A DNA stretch of 36,526 bases from NCBI RefSeq assembly GCF_003966265.1, contig NZ_RXNV01000024.1, positions 1 to 36,526 of the forward strand. Reading direction: 5' to 3'. The DNA is from Shewanella atlantica (lineage in GTDB: Bacteria; Pseudomonadota; Gammaproteobacteria; Enterobacterales; Shewanellaceae). Position 1 is the first letter of the stretch. Each line of letters opens with the position of its first letter. Below are positions 17,332 to 23,901 of the stretch, piece by piece. Under the pieces are notes generated by a model. It was given only the letters and a program-made list of their open reading frames with translations. It was not told the DNA's origin and searched no databases. A program made the position numbers and the translations under genes.

Positions 17332-17769
17332 TTACCAACCTAAATCTCCAAGAAGTCTACCTTTAGCTATATAGCGCTCGGGCCTATAAAGCATAACTAT
17401 TGCCTCTTCACCTTCATTACTATAAATATATCCACGTACGAAATTTACATCTTTATAGAGTTTAATCCCCTTGGTGTCCAGCCCTAACAGTTTAGGATTT
17501 TCATGTGACTTAATTTCTCGAAGCAGGATGTAAAAATATTCGTCCGTAAAACGGAATAAAGTGCCTTCAAAGTCAGTGATAACTTCACCATTAGATGTGG
17601 TTATTTCAGCGCTCACAATGGATGCATGGCATTGAATATTCATGTGAGTTTTCATTGCACTGTTTATTCCGTAAAACCGAAAATCACATCCGATACCATT
17701 AACAAATGAATACACTAGTGGTAATAGAGTTAGTACCAGTAAGGCCCTAGTTATGTTCCAAATATTCAT
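17332..17769 (-). CDS. Small membrane-anchored periplasmic partner of the upstream ToxR-like regulator
   Basis: The protein has 145 residues. Residues about 7-25 (TRALLVLTLLPLVYSFVNG) are a signal anchor. Most of the protein should be periplasmic, with two cysteines (28 and 47) that could pair. The remainder is beta-rich (ASIVSAEITTSNGEVITD, VRGYIYSNEGEEAIVML), consistent with a small beta-barrel or lipocalin-like effector-binding fold. It overlaps the regulator gene by 23 bases, so translation is probably coupled. By context and layout it matches the second proteins of ToxR/ToxS, TcpP/TcpH and VtrA/VtrC, which stabilise the regulator and in VtrC bind bile salts. Sequence identity with any of these is not evident; the role is inferred from organisation. 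Confidence 0.65.
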   Translation of the reverse strand: MNIWNITRALLVLTLLPLVYSFVNGIGCDFRFYGINSAMKTHMNIQCHASIVSAEITTSNGEVITDFEGTLFRFTDEYFYILLREIKSHENPKLLGLDTKGIKLYKDVNFVRGYIYSNEGEEAIVMLYRPERYIAKGRLLGDLGW

Positions 17770-18379
17770 ACGCTAACTCTCCATATGAGTTGACAGAAAA
17801 AAAGAATGTTCCGTTGCTTTTTTTGGGGAGGGTAGCTTTGACCTCATCCGACAATACATCAAACCCACAGTAATTTACGTTATTTAAAGTAGTGCATTGA
17901 ACTGTTTCAGAGTTATGAAACCACGTAGAAAAAAGAAATACAATCAAAACCAATGTGACAACGGTAACGATATTCATTGTTAATACAATACGTTCCATAA
18001 CTTTAAAGGGGATGGCTTTATCAAAAATTTCTTCTCTATGCGCCAAAGTCTCAAGTTGTTTTGTGTTTGGTTTTTGTGGAACATCTAAGTTAAAGCGAAA
18101 ATCTGATTGATAGCCTTTTTTAGGTATGGTTATGAGTTCGCTTTTAGGTGAAAGTTTTTTTAGATGTTTTCGAATGTTCCCTATCACAATGTTAACCGAT
18201 GTTTCAGACACTATAGAACTTGGCCAGCCAATTTCGAGAAGTTCTGAACGTGTAAAAACCCGTGCTGGATTATCATAAAAAGCTAAAAGTATACGACGAT
18301 CTGCGTCAGAAATTTTAAACACAAGATCTTCTTTTTTCAGCTTGTCGTGTTCCAAAATGATTTGTTCCATATAACTCAC
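17747..18379 (-). CDS. Membrane-anchored winged-helix regulator, ToxR/TcpP type
   Basis: The product has 210 residues from GTG at 18379; an ATG at 18370 is an equal choice. Residues about 20-95 are a transcriptional-regulator C-type winged helix (DADRRILLAFYDN, SVNIVIGNIRKHLKKL, ITIPKKGYQSDF). A linker leads to one membrane helix (about 131-153, VLTMNIVTVVTLVLIVFLF). The short periplasmic tail of about 57 residues has two cysteines (162 and 171) spaced as in TcpP. It probably binds DNA while held in the inner membrane and senses a periplasmic signal with its partner at 17332-17769. Its targets cannot be seen; no neighbouring operon is obviously controlled. It is the first gene of the two-gene operon. 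Confidence 0.8.
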   Translation of the reverse strand: MSYMEQIILEHDKLKKEDLVFKISDADRRILLAFYDNPARVFTRSELLEIGWPSSIVSETSVNIVIGNIRKHLKKLSPKSELITIPKKGYQSDFRFNLDVPQKPNTKQLETLAHREEIFDKAIPFKVMERIVLTMNIVTVVTLVLIVFLFSTWFHNSETVQCTTLNNVNYCGFDVLSDEVKATLPKKSNGTFFFSVNSYGELAYEYLEHN

Positions 18380-18466
18380 TTAGTAACTCAATCTACATAA
18401 CCTTTAGTATAGACAAAGCATAATACTTGGTCTTAATCTTTTACAACGATGAATACCGCTACATTA

Positions 18467-18752
18467 GGCGTTGTTGATCAAATCACTAGCGCAGTTTCGA
18501 TAGCTACATCAGAATCAGAGTAAATATACCCTCGGCCACGGCGACCATGATGCTCGGTACATCGCCAAGACTGAATGGCTTGCTCATCAATCCAAAATGT
18601 CACGGAGCCACGGTTAACTAGTGCCTTGTTGTACTGAGACCAATTGGTAATTTTATGCTTAGCTTTTCCCACCTTTTTGCTTCCACGTAACGATCTTGGT
18701 AGAGCAGATCACGCTAAAACAAAAAGGTTCATTGGATTTAGGAAACAAGGCC
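18467..18752 (-). mobile_element. 286-bp deletion derivative of an IS5-family element with 9-bp target duplication
   Basis: Both ends match the complete element at 22587-23639: GGCGTTGTTGATCAAATCA on one side and GGATTTAGGAAACAAGGCC on the other. The flanks are GCTACATTA at 18458-18466 and GCTACATTA at 18753-18761, a perfect 9-bp duplication typical of IS903-like IS5 elements. The interior is joined at AGTGATT, which occurs twice in the complete element (22845-22851 and 23619-23625), so the deletion used that 7-base repeat. It therefore looks like a miniature element mobilised as a unit. Confidence 0.9.
18478..18672 (-). pseudogene. IS5-family transposase, N-terminal 64 residues
   Basis: It reads MGKAKHKITNWSQYNKALVN and continues to SDVAIETALVI, nearly identical to the start of the transposase at 22666-23517, with a small SD duplication, then stops within the terminal repeat. 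All catalytic residues are lost, so movement would need a transposase supplied in trans. Confidence 0.85.
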
Positions 18753-18919
18753 GCTACATTATGTAAGGCTAAAAATTATGTTCTGCATAAAATACCTCTG
18801 AGATTCTGGCTGGCACAGCGAAATACAAATTACTCACCTAACCAAAACTTCAATAAAATCATACTTATCTTGAACTTGTACCCTTTTACTCCCAATGCTC
18901 TTGAGTAACAATATACAAT

Positions 18920-18997
18920 TGTAACCCTCCCTCAAATTGTCTCATGCATAATTCGAGTTCTTCCGGTACACTGAAACCTCAAGGAGACAGCAATGAA
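18920..18997 (+). mobile_element. IS3-family left-end fragment
   Basis: TGTAACCCTCCCTCAAATTG at 18920, followed by CTCATGCATAA and GGTACACTGAAACCTCAAGG, matches the orfA-side end of the IS3 element at 23886-25086, in opposite orientation. It includes the orfA start codon at 18993-18995 and then breaks into IS30 sequence. Confidence 0.8.
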
Positions 18998-19267
18998 GAT
19001 ACCTCTAGATATTTCTTCACGTTCCTGGAGGCTAAGAGAGGAGCTTCGACTTTTTCGTTGTACTGGTGGTATGCCGCCTTTAAGTTTAAGCACTCCGAAT
19101 ATTGAACCGGCATGTCGATCTACAGTAAAACCTATTTCACTCAATGTTTTGCCTTTTCTCCATAATTCCCAAGCATTTGTCTTTTCAAGTTGGTTTAATC
19201 CGCGTTTGGATAAATCAGTCATAGCACCCTTTAAAATTAATAAGTTATAGGTTGTTGCATTGACCCT
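18998..19267 (-). pseudogene. IS30-family transposase N-terminal fragment with its end
   Basis: From ATG at 19222 it reads MTDLSKRGLNQLEKTNAWEL, SEIGFTVDRHAGSIFGVLKL and REEISRGI, the N-terminal helix-turn-helix part of IS30 transposases. After about 75 residues it runs into the IS3 fragment. Upstream, TTGTTGCATTGACCC near 19253-19267 is probably the IS30 terminal repeat. The rest of the roughly 300-residue protein with the DDE core is absent. Confidence 0.7.
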
Positions 19268-19534
19268 TTGAATACATCGTAGCTTTTTAGGATTGTATTG
19301 TGTTCCTCCAGACGACCGATTCTCTTATTTAGCTCACGAATTTCAATCTGCTCAGGTACTATAGGAGTAGCTTTTGGAGAGAAGCCCATACGCTCCAGCT
19401 TCAGCTGTCGCCCCACTTTTCCATGCCTGATTCGCTCACGCCCATGGCTTTCGCTGCCTCAGTTACAGGACGACCAGCTGTGCTACCTCAAGTCGAAACT
19501 CTGGGCTATATATCGGTCTAAATTTCTTTGTCAT
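19268..19534 (-). pseudogene. IS3-family orfA fragment of a second subtype
   Basis: From ATG at 19534: MTKKFRPIYSPEFRLEVAQL, then frameshifts; the continuation appears in other frames as AAKAMGVSESGMEKW, LKLERMGFSPKATP and EIRELNKRIGRLEEHNTILK. This is the helix-turn-helix plus coiled-coil layout of IS3 orfA, different from the copy at 24747-25012. It is truncated by the IS30 end on its downstream side. Confidence 0.65.
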
Positions 19535-19790
19535 TGTGTCATCAGCTTTGGAATGATGGTGTAGCGTTAGCTGTTCTGCCGTGTTTTTGTTAAAAAAAAT
19601 GAATCTGTAGTTGTTTGGACTTGTCCGTGACCGTGATCAGGTAGCTGCTGTAGTCCTCTGTTTTCATGTGGTTTTCAGTGGTACCTTTTTTGGTTAATTA
19701 TTATTTATTTTTTTTGTTTGCTGCCTTTTTTGCTCTCTTTGATGTGTAATTGATTCATTGGTTTTGATGTGGTTTATACGGTCTGAGTGA

Positions 19791-19813
19791 TTTACATTTA
19801 GTGTAAGTGTAAA
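19791..19813. promoter_or_regulatory. TTTACA...TGTAAA inverted repeat upstream of the cassette genes
   Basis: TTTACA (19791-19796) and TGTAAA (19808-19813) are inverted arms, with an extra GTGTAA between them, 25 bases before the first start codon. The same place in unit 2 has TTTACA (21306-21311) and TGTAAC (21323-21328), and unit 3 keeps it up to the IS3 insertion. An operator is plausible. No clean promoter pair could be picked. Confidence 0.35.
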
Positions 19814-19837
19814 CACACGCTTGGAAGGGGTGAGTAC

Positions 19838-20002
19838 ATGAGTGTTGATATGACAGTTTATATGGCAAAGAAATTACTGCAGCTGCCGGATAGGGCCTCT
19901 AAAGAGGATTTACATAAGTGCCACAAAAGGGCTCTTAGTATTTATCAATCGGGGAAATCGTCGAAGTGTAAAAAAACCACTCAATTACACTTAATTGCTT
20001 AG
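19838..20002 (+). pseudogene. Unit-1 copy of the 93-residue protein, truncated by a 10-base insertion
   Basis: It matches the intact gene at 21353-21634 through KEDLHKCHKRALSIYQSGKS and then diverges. A 10-base insertion (the CAATTA...TAATTG region near 19982) shifts the frame to a TAG at 20000-20002, leaving 54 residues. One T is also missing from a later T-run. The rest of the coding sequence is still recognisable to about 20127. Confidence 0.65.
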
Positions 20003-20124
20003 GCTGGCAATGGATTTTTTAACTAAAGAAACATCTCTTTTTCCGGGCAGTCCACTTTAACTGAAACGCTTAAAACCCATAGGGATACACGTTCAAGACT
20101 AAATATTGAAGACAGGAGGAGATT

Positions 20125-20223
20125 TTGATAGCAAGAATGTATAAACACCCGATGATAAGTAGTATTGTTTTATATGTTACACATGCCTTAATTCATGCTC
20201 TGTCTTTTATATTTGTATATTGA
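20125..20223 (+). CDS. 32-residue hydrophobic protein, unit-1 copy
   Basis: Start TTG at 20125 or ATG at 20137 (28 residues). The sequence from ATG is MYKHPMISSIVLYVTHALIH then ALSFIFVY, one membrane helix with a basic N-terminus. GGAGG lies just upstream. It differs from the unit-2 copy (21631-21729) by one residue, Tyr to His. Small toxic peptides of type I toxin-antitoxin loci look like this, but there is no family match. Confidence 0.5.
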   Translation: MIARMYKHPMISSIVLYVTHALIHALSFIFVY

Positions 20224-20241
20224 TATTTTTGATGCATGTAA

Positions 20242-20256
20242 TGCTGCGTGGCAGCA
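20242..20256. repeat. Short GC-rich hairpin between cassette genes, unit 1
   Basis: TGCTGC-GTG-GCAGCA is a perfect six-pair stem with a three-base loop, present identically in unit 2 at 21748-21762. It lies between the hydrophobic-peptide gene and the 56-residue gene with no T-run after it, so RNA processing or stability is more likely than termination. Confidence 0.5.
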
Positions 20257-20298
20257 CTAGAGCAATAATTTGCGAATCGCAATTAATTTGGAGTAACT

Positions 20299-20469
20299 AT
20301 GGTTAGCGTGTTGAGCTTATCTGAAGAAATATCTTTTTTGAAACGTGAATTTCGAGTAGCCACGTATATATACGGATATGATTCGAGTTATACCCTATAT
20401 GTGAAGAATCAACTTATTCTTGCTGAGAGTAGACTTTGTTCGAGATTGAATTGTCAATCAAGCCATTAA
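20299..20469 (+). CDS. 56-residue protein of unknown function, unit-1 copy
   Basis: It starts at ATG 20299 behind GGAG, giving MVSVLSLSEEISFLKREFRV, then YIYGYDSSYTLYVKNQLILA and ESRLCSRLNCQSSH. It is charged and probably helical, with two cysteines near the end. The pattern of two helices joined by a GYDSS turn faintly recalls Spo0E-type phosphatase helices, but the key motif is not conserved and I do not claim it. It differs from the unit-2 copy by Asn versus Ser at one position. Confidence 0.55.
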   Translation: MVSVLSLSEEISFLKREFRVATYIYGYDSSYTLYVKNQLILAESRLCSRLNCQSSH

Positions 20470-20485
20470 AAAGTCGCGAGTGAAT

Positions 20486-20563
20486 ATGGGGATATTATTC
20501 ATTGTTTGTGGTGTGTTTGGGTGTGCAGGCCAGAATTGCTCACCTGTAATCCCTATTTGTTAA
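20486..20563 (+). CDS. Possible 25-residue lipoprotein-like peptide, unit 1
   Basis: ATG at 20486 gives MGILFIVCGVFGCAGQNCSP then VIPIC. It is a short hydrophobic segment followed by FGCAG, which resembles a lipobox, and further cysteines. In unit 2 a T is missing from a TTT run, so that copy reads a different C-terminus (LGVQARIAHL). The difference weakens the case for coding. Confidence 0.3.
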   Translation: MGILFIVCGVFGCAGQNCSPVIPIC

Positions 20564-20646
20564 TCCTGTGCGGCATTCCTTACTGTTGAATTTTTGGGAT
20601 GTATTTTGATATTGTTTACACAACAATCTAAATTGGATGTTTAACC

Positions 20647-20946
20647 ATGAAATCAAATTTTACTTTGTTAATATCTGAATATAGTTTGATGGTTATGAAA
20701 AAAGCTAAACTGGTACACCAATTCACCTTGCAATTTGTCGATGATTTCGATGGAAATAAATTGTTGATTTCATCTTTAAATGAACAGCTATCAAGCTACA
20801 AGTTTATAGTCGATAATACCTCTGATTTAGAGTTTTATTATTGTTGCGAATGTTATCCGGGGTTACTTCGTTTTCATCGGTTGTTCGAACTGTGGATTAA
20901 TGGTTCCCGATATTACTCTGGCGGGGAGTTGGTGGGAGCAAGTTAG
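20647..20946 (+). CDS. 99-residue protein of unknown function, unit-1 copy
   Basis: The start is ATG at 20647 with GGATG 12 bases upstream. The sequence runs MKSNFTLLISEYSLMVMKKA, FTLQFVDDFDGNKLLISSLN, DLEFYYCCECYPGLLRFHRL and ends GGELVGAS. Three cysteines in CCEC could bind metal or be redox-active. There is no signal peptide and no membrane helix, so it is cytoplasmic. The copy at 22152-22451 is identical in protein sequence, which suggests recent duplication, conversion or constraint. It is the last and largest intact gene of the cassette. Confidence 0.7.
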   Translation: MKSNFTLLISEYSLMVMKKAKLVHQFTLQFVDDFDGNKLLISSLNEQLSSYKFIVDNTSDLEFYYCCECYPGLLRFHRLFELWINGSRYYSGGELVGAS

Positions 20947-21352
20947 CTATTTCATGAAAGCAATATGATATATACACCCACCCTCTTTGGTTGCATTGTT
21001 AGCATTAGAGCTTCGCAGCTTGAGTGATATTTATATCCCCATGGGTACATGTATCGCCTTGGGTGGATGGTGTAGCGTAGCTGCTCTGCCGTGTTCTTGT
21101 TAAAAAACTTAATTTGTAGTTGTTTGGACTTGTCCGTGATTGCGATTTATTGACTGCTGTAGCCCTTTGTTTTATATGATTTTTAATGGGCCTTTTGTTG
21201 ATTGATAATTTTTTATTTTATTTGTTTACTGCCTTTTCTGCTCTCTTTGGTGTGTAATTGCTTCATTGGTTTTGATGTGATTTATACAAGTCTGAATGTC
21301 TGTAATTTACATTTAGCGTAAGTGTAACCACACGCTTGGAAAGGATGAGTGC

Positions 21353-21634
21353 ATGAGAGTTGATATGACAGTTTATATGGCAAAGAAATTATTGCAGCTG
21401 CCGGATGGGGCCTCTAAAGAGGATTTGCATAAGTGTTACAAAAGGGCTCTTAGCATTTACCAATCGGGGAAATCGATGAAGTGTAAAAAAACCGCCCAAT
21501 TACTTAGGCAGGCAATGGATTTTTTAATTAAAGAAACATCTCTTTTTTCCGGGCAGTCCACTTTAACTGAAACGCTTAAAACCCATAGGGATACACGTTC
21601 AAGACTAAATATTGAAGACAGGAGGATATTTTGA
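21353..21634 (+). CDS. 93-residue protein, weakly J-domain-like
   Basis: ATG at 21353 lies behind AAGGATGAG. The N-terminal 60 residues read MAKKLLQLPDGASKEDLHKC then YKRALSIYQSGKS, which follows the helix I to helix II pattern of J domains (LLxLPxGASKEDLxKxYKRAL). The HPD loop that contacts Hsp70 is replaced by YQSG. The remainder is basic and helical (AQLLRQAMDFLIKE) with a polar tail. If the resemblance is real it would be a degenerate J-like protein. It is the first gene of unit 2, and its stop overlaps the TTG of the next gene. Confidence 0.65.
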   Translation: MRVDMTVYMAKKLLQLPDGASKEDLHKCYKRALSIYQSGKSMKCKKTAQLLRQAMDFLIKETSLFSGQSTLTETLKTHRDTRSRLNIEDRRIF

Positions 21635-21729
21635 TAGCGAGAATGTATAAACACCCGATGATAAGTAGTATTGTTTTATATGTTACATATGCCTTAATTC
21701 ATGCTCTGTCTTTTATATTTGTGTATTGA
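21631..21729 (+). CDS. 32-residue hydrophobic protein, unit-2 copy
   Basis: TTG at 21631 overlaps the stop of the 93-residue gene (TTGA) and has GGAGG five bases upstream, so coupled translation is likely. ATG at 21643 is the alternative. From ATG it reads MYKHPMISSIVLYVTYALIH then ALSFIFVY, a single membrane helix. Confidence 0.5.
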   Translation: MIARMYKHPMISSIVLYVTYALIHALSFIFVY

Positions 21730-21747
21730 TGTTTTTGATGCATGTAA

Positions 21748-21762
21748 TGCTGCGTGGCAGCA
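21748..21762. repeat. Short GC-rich hairpin between cassette genes, unit 2
   Basis: Identical to the hairpin at 20242-20256: TGCTGC and GCAGCA around GTG. Confidence 0.5.
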
Positions 21763-21804
21763 CTAGAGCAATAATTTGCGAATCGCTATTAATCTGGAGT
21801 AACT

Positions 21805-21975
21805 ATGGTTAGCGTGTTGAGCTTATCTGAAGATATATCTTTTTTGAAACGTGAATTTCGAGTAGCCACGTATATATACGGATATGATTCGAGTTACACC
21901 CTATATGTGAAGAGTCAACTTATTCTTGCTGAGAGTAGACTTTGTTCGAGATTGAATTGTCAATCAAGCCATTAA
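21805..21975 (+). CDS. 56-residue protein of unknown function, unit-2 copy
   Basis: It has the same start context (GGAGTAACT, then ATG) and sequence as the gene at 20299-20469 apart from VKSQLILA in place of VKNQLILA. It lies between the hairpin at 21748-21762 and the possible micro-ORF at 21992. Confidence 0.55.
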   Translation: MVSVLSLSEDISFLKREFRVATYIYGYDSSYTLYVKSQLILAESRLCSRLNCQSSH

Positions 21976-21991
21976 AAAGTCGCGAGTGAAT

Positions 21992-22054
21992 ATGGGGATA
22001 TTATTCATTGTTTGTGGTGTGTTGGGTGTGCAGGCCAGAATTGCTCACCTGTAA
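21992..22054 (+). CDS. Possible 20-residue peptide, unit 2
   Basis: MGILFIVCGVLGVQARIAHL, from ATG at 21992. It shares its first ten residues with the unit-1 frame at 20486 and then differs because one T is absent. Whether either is translated is unclear. Confidence 0.25.
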   Translation: MGILFIVCGVLGVQARIAHL

Positions 22055-22151
22055 TCCCTATTTGTTAATCCTGTGCGGCATTCCTTACTGTTGAATTTTT
22101 GGGATGTATTTTGATATTGTTTACACAACAATCTAAATTGGATGTTTAACC

Positions 22152-22451
22152 ATGAAATCAAATTTTACTTTGTTAATATCTGAATATAGTTTGATGGTTA
22201 TGAAAAAAGCTAAACTGGTACACCAATTCACCTTGCAATTTGTCGATGATTTCGATGGAAATAAATTGTTGATTTCATCTTTAAATGAACAGCTATCAAG
22301 CTACAAGTTTATAGTCGATAATACCTCTGATTTAGAGTTTTATTATTGTTGCGAATGTTATCCGGGGTTACTTCGTTTTCATCGGTTGTTCGAACTGTGG
22401 ATTAATGGTTCCCGATATTACTCTGGCGGGGAGTTGGTGGGAGCAAGTTAG
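22152..22451 (+). CDS. 99-residue protein of unknown function, unit-2 copy
   Basis: The protein is identical to that at 20647-20946, including the CCEC cluster, and upstream and downstream sequence also match closely. It is followed by the unit end and then the IS5 element at 22587. Confidence 0.7.
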   Translation: MKSNFTLLISEYSLMVMKKAKLVHQFTLQFVDDFDGNKLLISSLNEQLSSYKFIVDNTSDLEFYYCCECYPGLLRFHRLFELWINGSRYYSGGELVGAS

Positions 22452-22586
22452 CTATTTCATGAAAGCAATATGATATATACACCCACCCTCTTTGGTTGCA
22501 TTGTTAGCATCAGGGCTTCGCAGCTTGAGTGATATTTATATCCCCATGGGTACATGTATCGCCTTGGATGGATGGTGTAGCTGCTC

Positions 22587-23639
22587 GGCCTTGTTTCCTA
22601 AATCCAATGAACCTTTTGCTTTAGCGTGATCTGATCTACCAAGATCGTTACGTGGAAGCAAAAAGATGGGAAAAGCTAAGCATAAAATTACCAATTGGTC
22701 TCAATGCAACAAGGCACTAGTTAACCGTGGCTCCGTGACATTTTGGATTGATGAGCAAGCCATTCAGTCTTGGCGATATACCGAGCATCATGGTCGCCGT
22801 GGCCGAGGGTATATTTACTCTGATGTAGCTATCGAAACTGCGCTAGTGATTAAGGGCGTAATTAGCTTGCCATTACGGTCACTTGAAGGCTTCACCAATT
22901 CGCTATTCCAGCTTATGGATGTGCCATGGTACTCGCCAAGCTACAGCTGTATCAGTAAACGAGCTAAGACTGTTGAGATTAAGTATCGAGCGCCAAGTCG
23001 TGGCACTGTGGCGCATGTTGTCATCGATTCAACAGGTCTGAAGGTTTACGGTGAAGGTGAGTGGAAAACCCGTAAGCACGGCAAAGAGAAGCGTCGTACT
23101 TGGCGCAAGCTACACCTGGCTGTCGATAGTTGTACTCATGAAGTTGTTTCGGCTGAAGTCTCCTTAGTCAATGTCGCTGACAATGAAGTCCTACCCACAT
23201 TGCTCAACCCGTTGAGAAGACGTATAGCTCAGGTTTCAGCTGATGGTGCCTATGACACTAAGGCGTGTCATAAGCTACTCAAACGCAAGGGTTGTAAGCC
23301 CACTATTCCACCTAGAAGTAATGCAGGGTATTGGGAGGAGGGGCACCCGAGAAATGAAGCAGTTAAAGCGCTCAAAGCTAATCAATTAGCACAATGGAAA
23401 CAGGATAATGATTACCACGTAAGGTCACTCTCTGAGACTGCGATGTATCGATATAAGCAGTTGATTAGTTCTAAACTTAGCCTTCGTGATTACAACGCTC
23501 AGGTAGGCGAAGCTTGAGCAGGCGTAAAAGCAATAAACAAAGTCATAGGACTAGGTATGCCAATTAGAAAACAAGCTGCCTAATTCAGTACAACCTTTGG
23601 GATAGCTGCGTCTAGAGCAGTGATTTGATCAACAACGCC
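22587..23639 (+). mobile_element. IS5-family (IS903-like) insertion sequence, 1053 bp
   Basis: The ends are GGCCTTGTTTCCTAAATCC and GATTTGATCAACAACGCC. The flanks TAGCTGCTC at 22578-22586 and 23640-23648 form a perfect 9-bp target duplication. It inserted near the start of the third tandem unit. It is the full-length parent type of the mini-element at 18467-18752. Confidence 0.9.
22666..23517 (+). CDS. IS5-family DDE transposase, C-terminus cut by a stop
   Basis: It has 283 residues with Asp121 (HVVIDSTGLKVYG), Asp193 (SADGAYDTKACH) and Glu257 (SLSETAMYRYKQ), positions that fit IS903-type transposases well. A TGA at 23515-23517 ends it at GEA. The frame then continues AGVKAINKVIGLGMPIRKQA to a TAA at 23581-23583, and the related remnant at 15339-15690 has GETLAGVEEMN there, so a Leu codon probably became the stop. 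About 21 C-terminal residues are lost although all catalytic residues are kept. Activity is uncertain. Confidence 0.85.
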   Translation: MGKAKHKITNWSQCNKALVNRGSVTFWIDEQAIQSWRYTEHHGRRGRGYIYSDVAIETALVIKGVISLPLRSLEGFTNSLFQLMDVPWYSPSYSCISKRAKTVEIKYRAPSRGTVAHVVIDSTGLKVYGEGEWKTRKHGKEKRRTWRKLHLAVDSCTHEVVSAEVSLVNVADNEVLPTLLNPLRRRIAQVSADGAYDTKACHKLLKRKGCKPTIPPRSNAGYWEEGHPRNEAVKALKANQLAQWKQDNDYHVRSLSETAMYRYKQLISSKLSLRDYNAQVGEA

Positions 23640-23901
23640 TAGCTGCTCTGCCGTGTTCTTGTTAAAAAACTTAATTTGTAGTTGTTTGGACTTGTCCGTG
23701 GTTGCGATTTATTGACTGCTGTAGTCATTTGTTTTTATATGGTTTTTAGTGGGTCTTTTGTTGATTGATAATTTTTTATTTTATTTGTTTACTGCCTTTC
23801 CTGCTCTCTTTGGTGTGTAATTGCTTCATTGGTTTTGATGTGATTTATACAAGTCTGAATGTCTGTAATTTACATTTAGTGTAATTGTAAACCTCCCTAT
23901 T

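Larger units (their letters stand above)
19555..21065 (+). repeat. Tandem unit 1 (1511 bp) of the small-gene cassette
   Basis: It starts at GATGGTGTAGC, a sequence that also begins units 2 and 3, and holds small genes at 19838, 20125, 20299, 20486 and 20647. Compared with unit 2, the leader and first gene carry many substitutions and indels, while from about 20290 onward the two are almost identical. Confidence 0.9.
21066..22570 (+). repeat. Tandem unit 2 (1505 bp) of the small-gene cassette
   Basis: A direct repeat of unit 1, starting again at GATGGTGTAGC. It keeps the full 93-residue gene and all the later small genes. Period to unit 1 is 1511 bp and to unit 3 is 1505 bp. Confidence 0.9.
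22571..23885 (+). repeat. Tandem unit 3, partial, split by IS5 and cut by IS3
   Basis: The unit starts at 22571 (GATGGTGTAGC), is interrupted at 22587-23639 by the IS5 element, resumes at 23640 with the duplicated TAGCTGCTC, and follows unit 2 up to the operator-like repeat just before the first gene. It stops at 23885, where the IS3 element begins. No gene of the cassette remains in this copy. The rest of the unit does not reappear beyond the IS3 element, so it was deleted. Confidence 0.85.

Noticed and set aside
18932..19222. A genuine 96-residue protein reading through the IS30/IS3 junction
   Set aside because: Its last 20 residues are the reverse of the IS3 leader, which is noncoding in the complete IS3 copy; the frame is open by chance.
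20299..20469. Spo0E-type aspartyl-phosphate phosphatase for the 56-residue protein
   Set aside because: Two helices with a GYDSS turn look similar, but the SQELD signature is not present (SQLILAES or NQLILAES), so the call is not supported.
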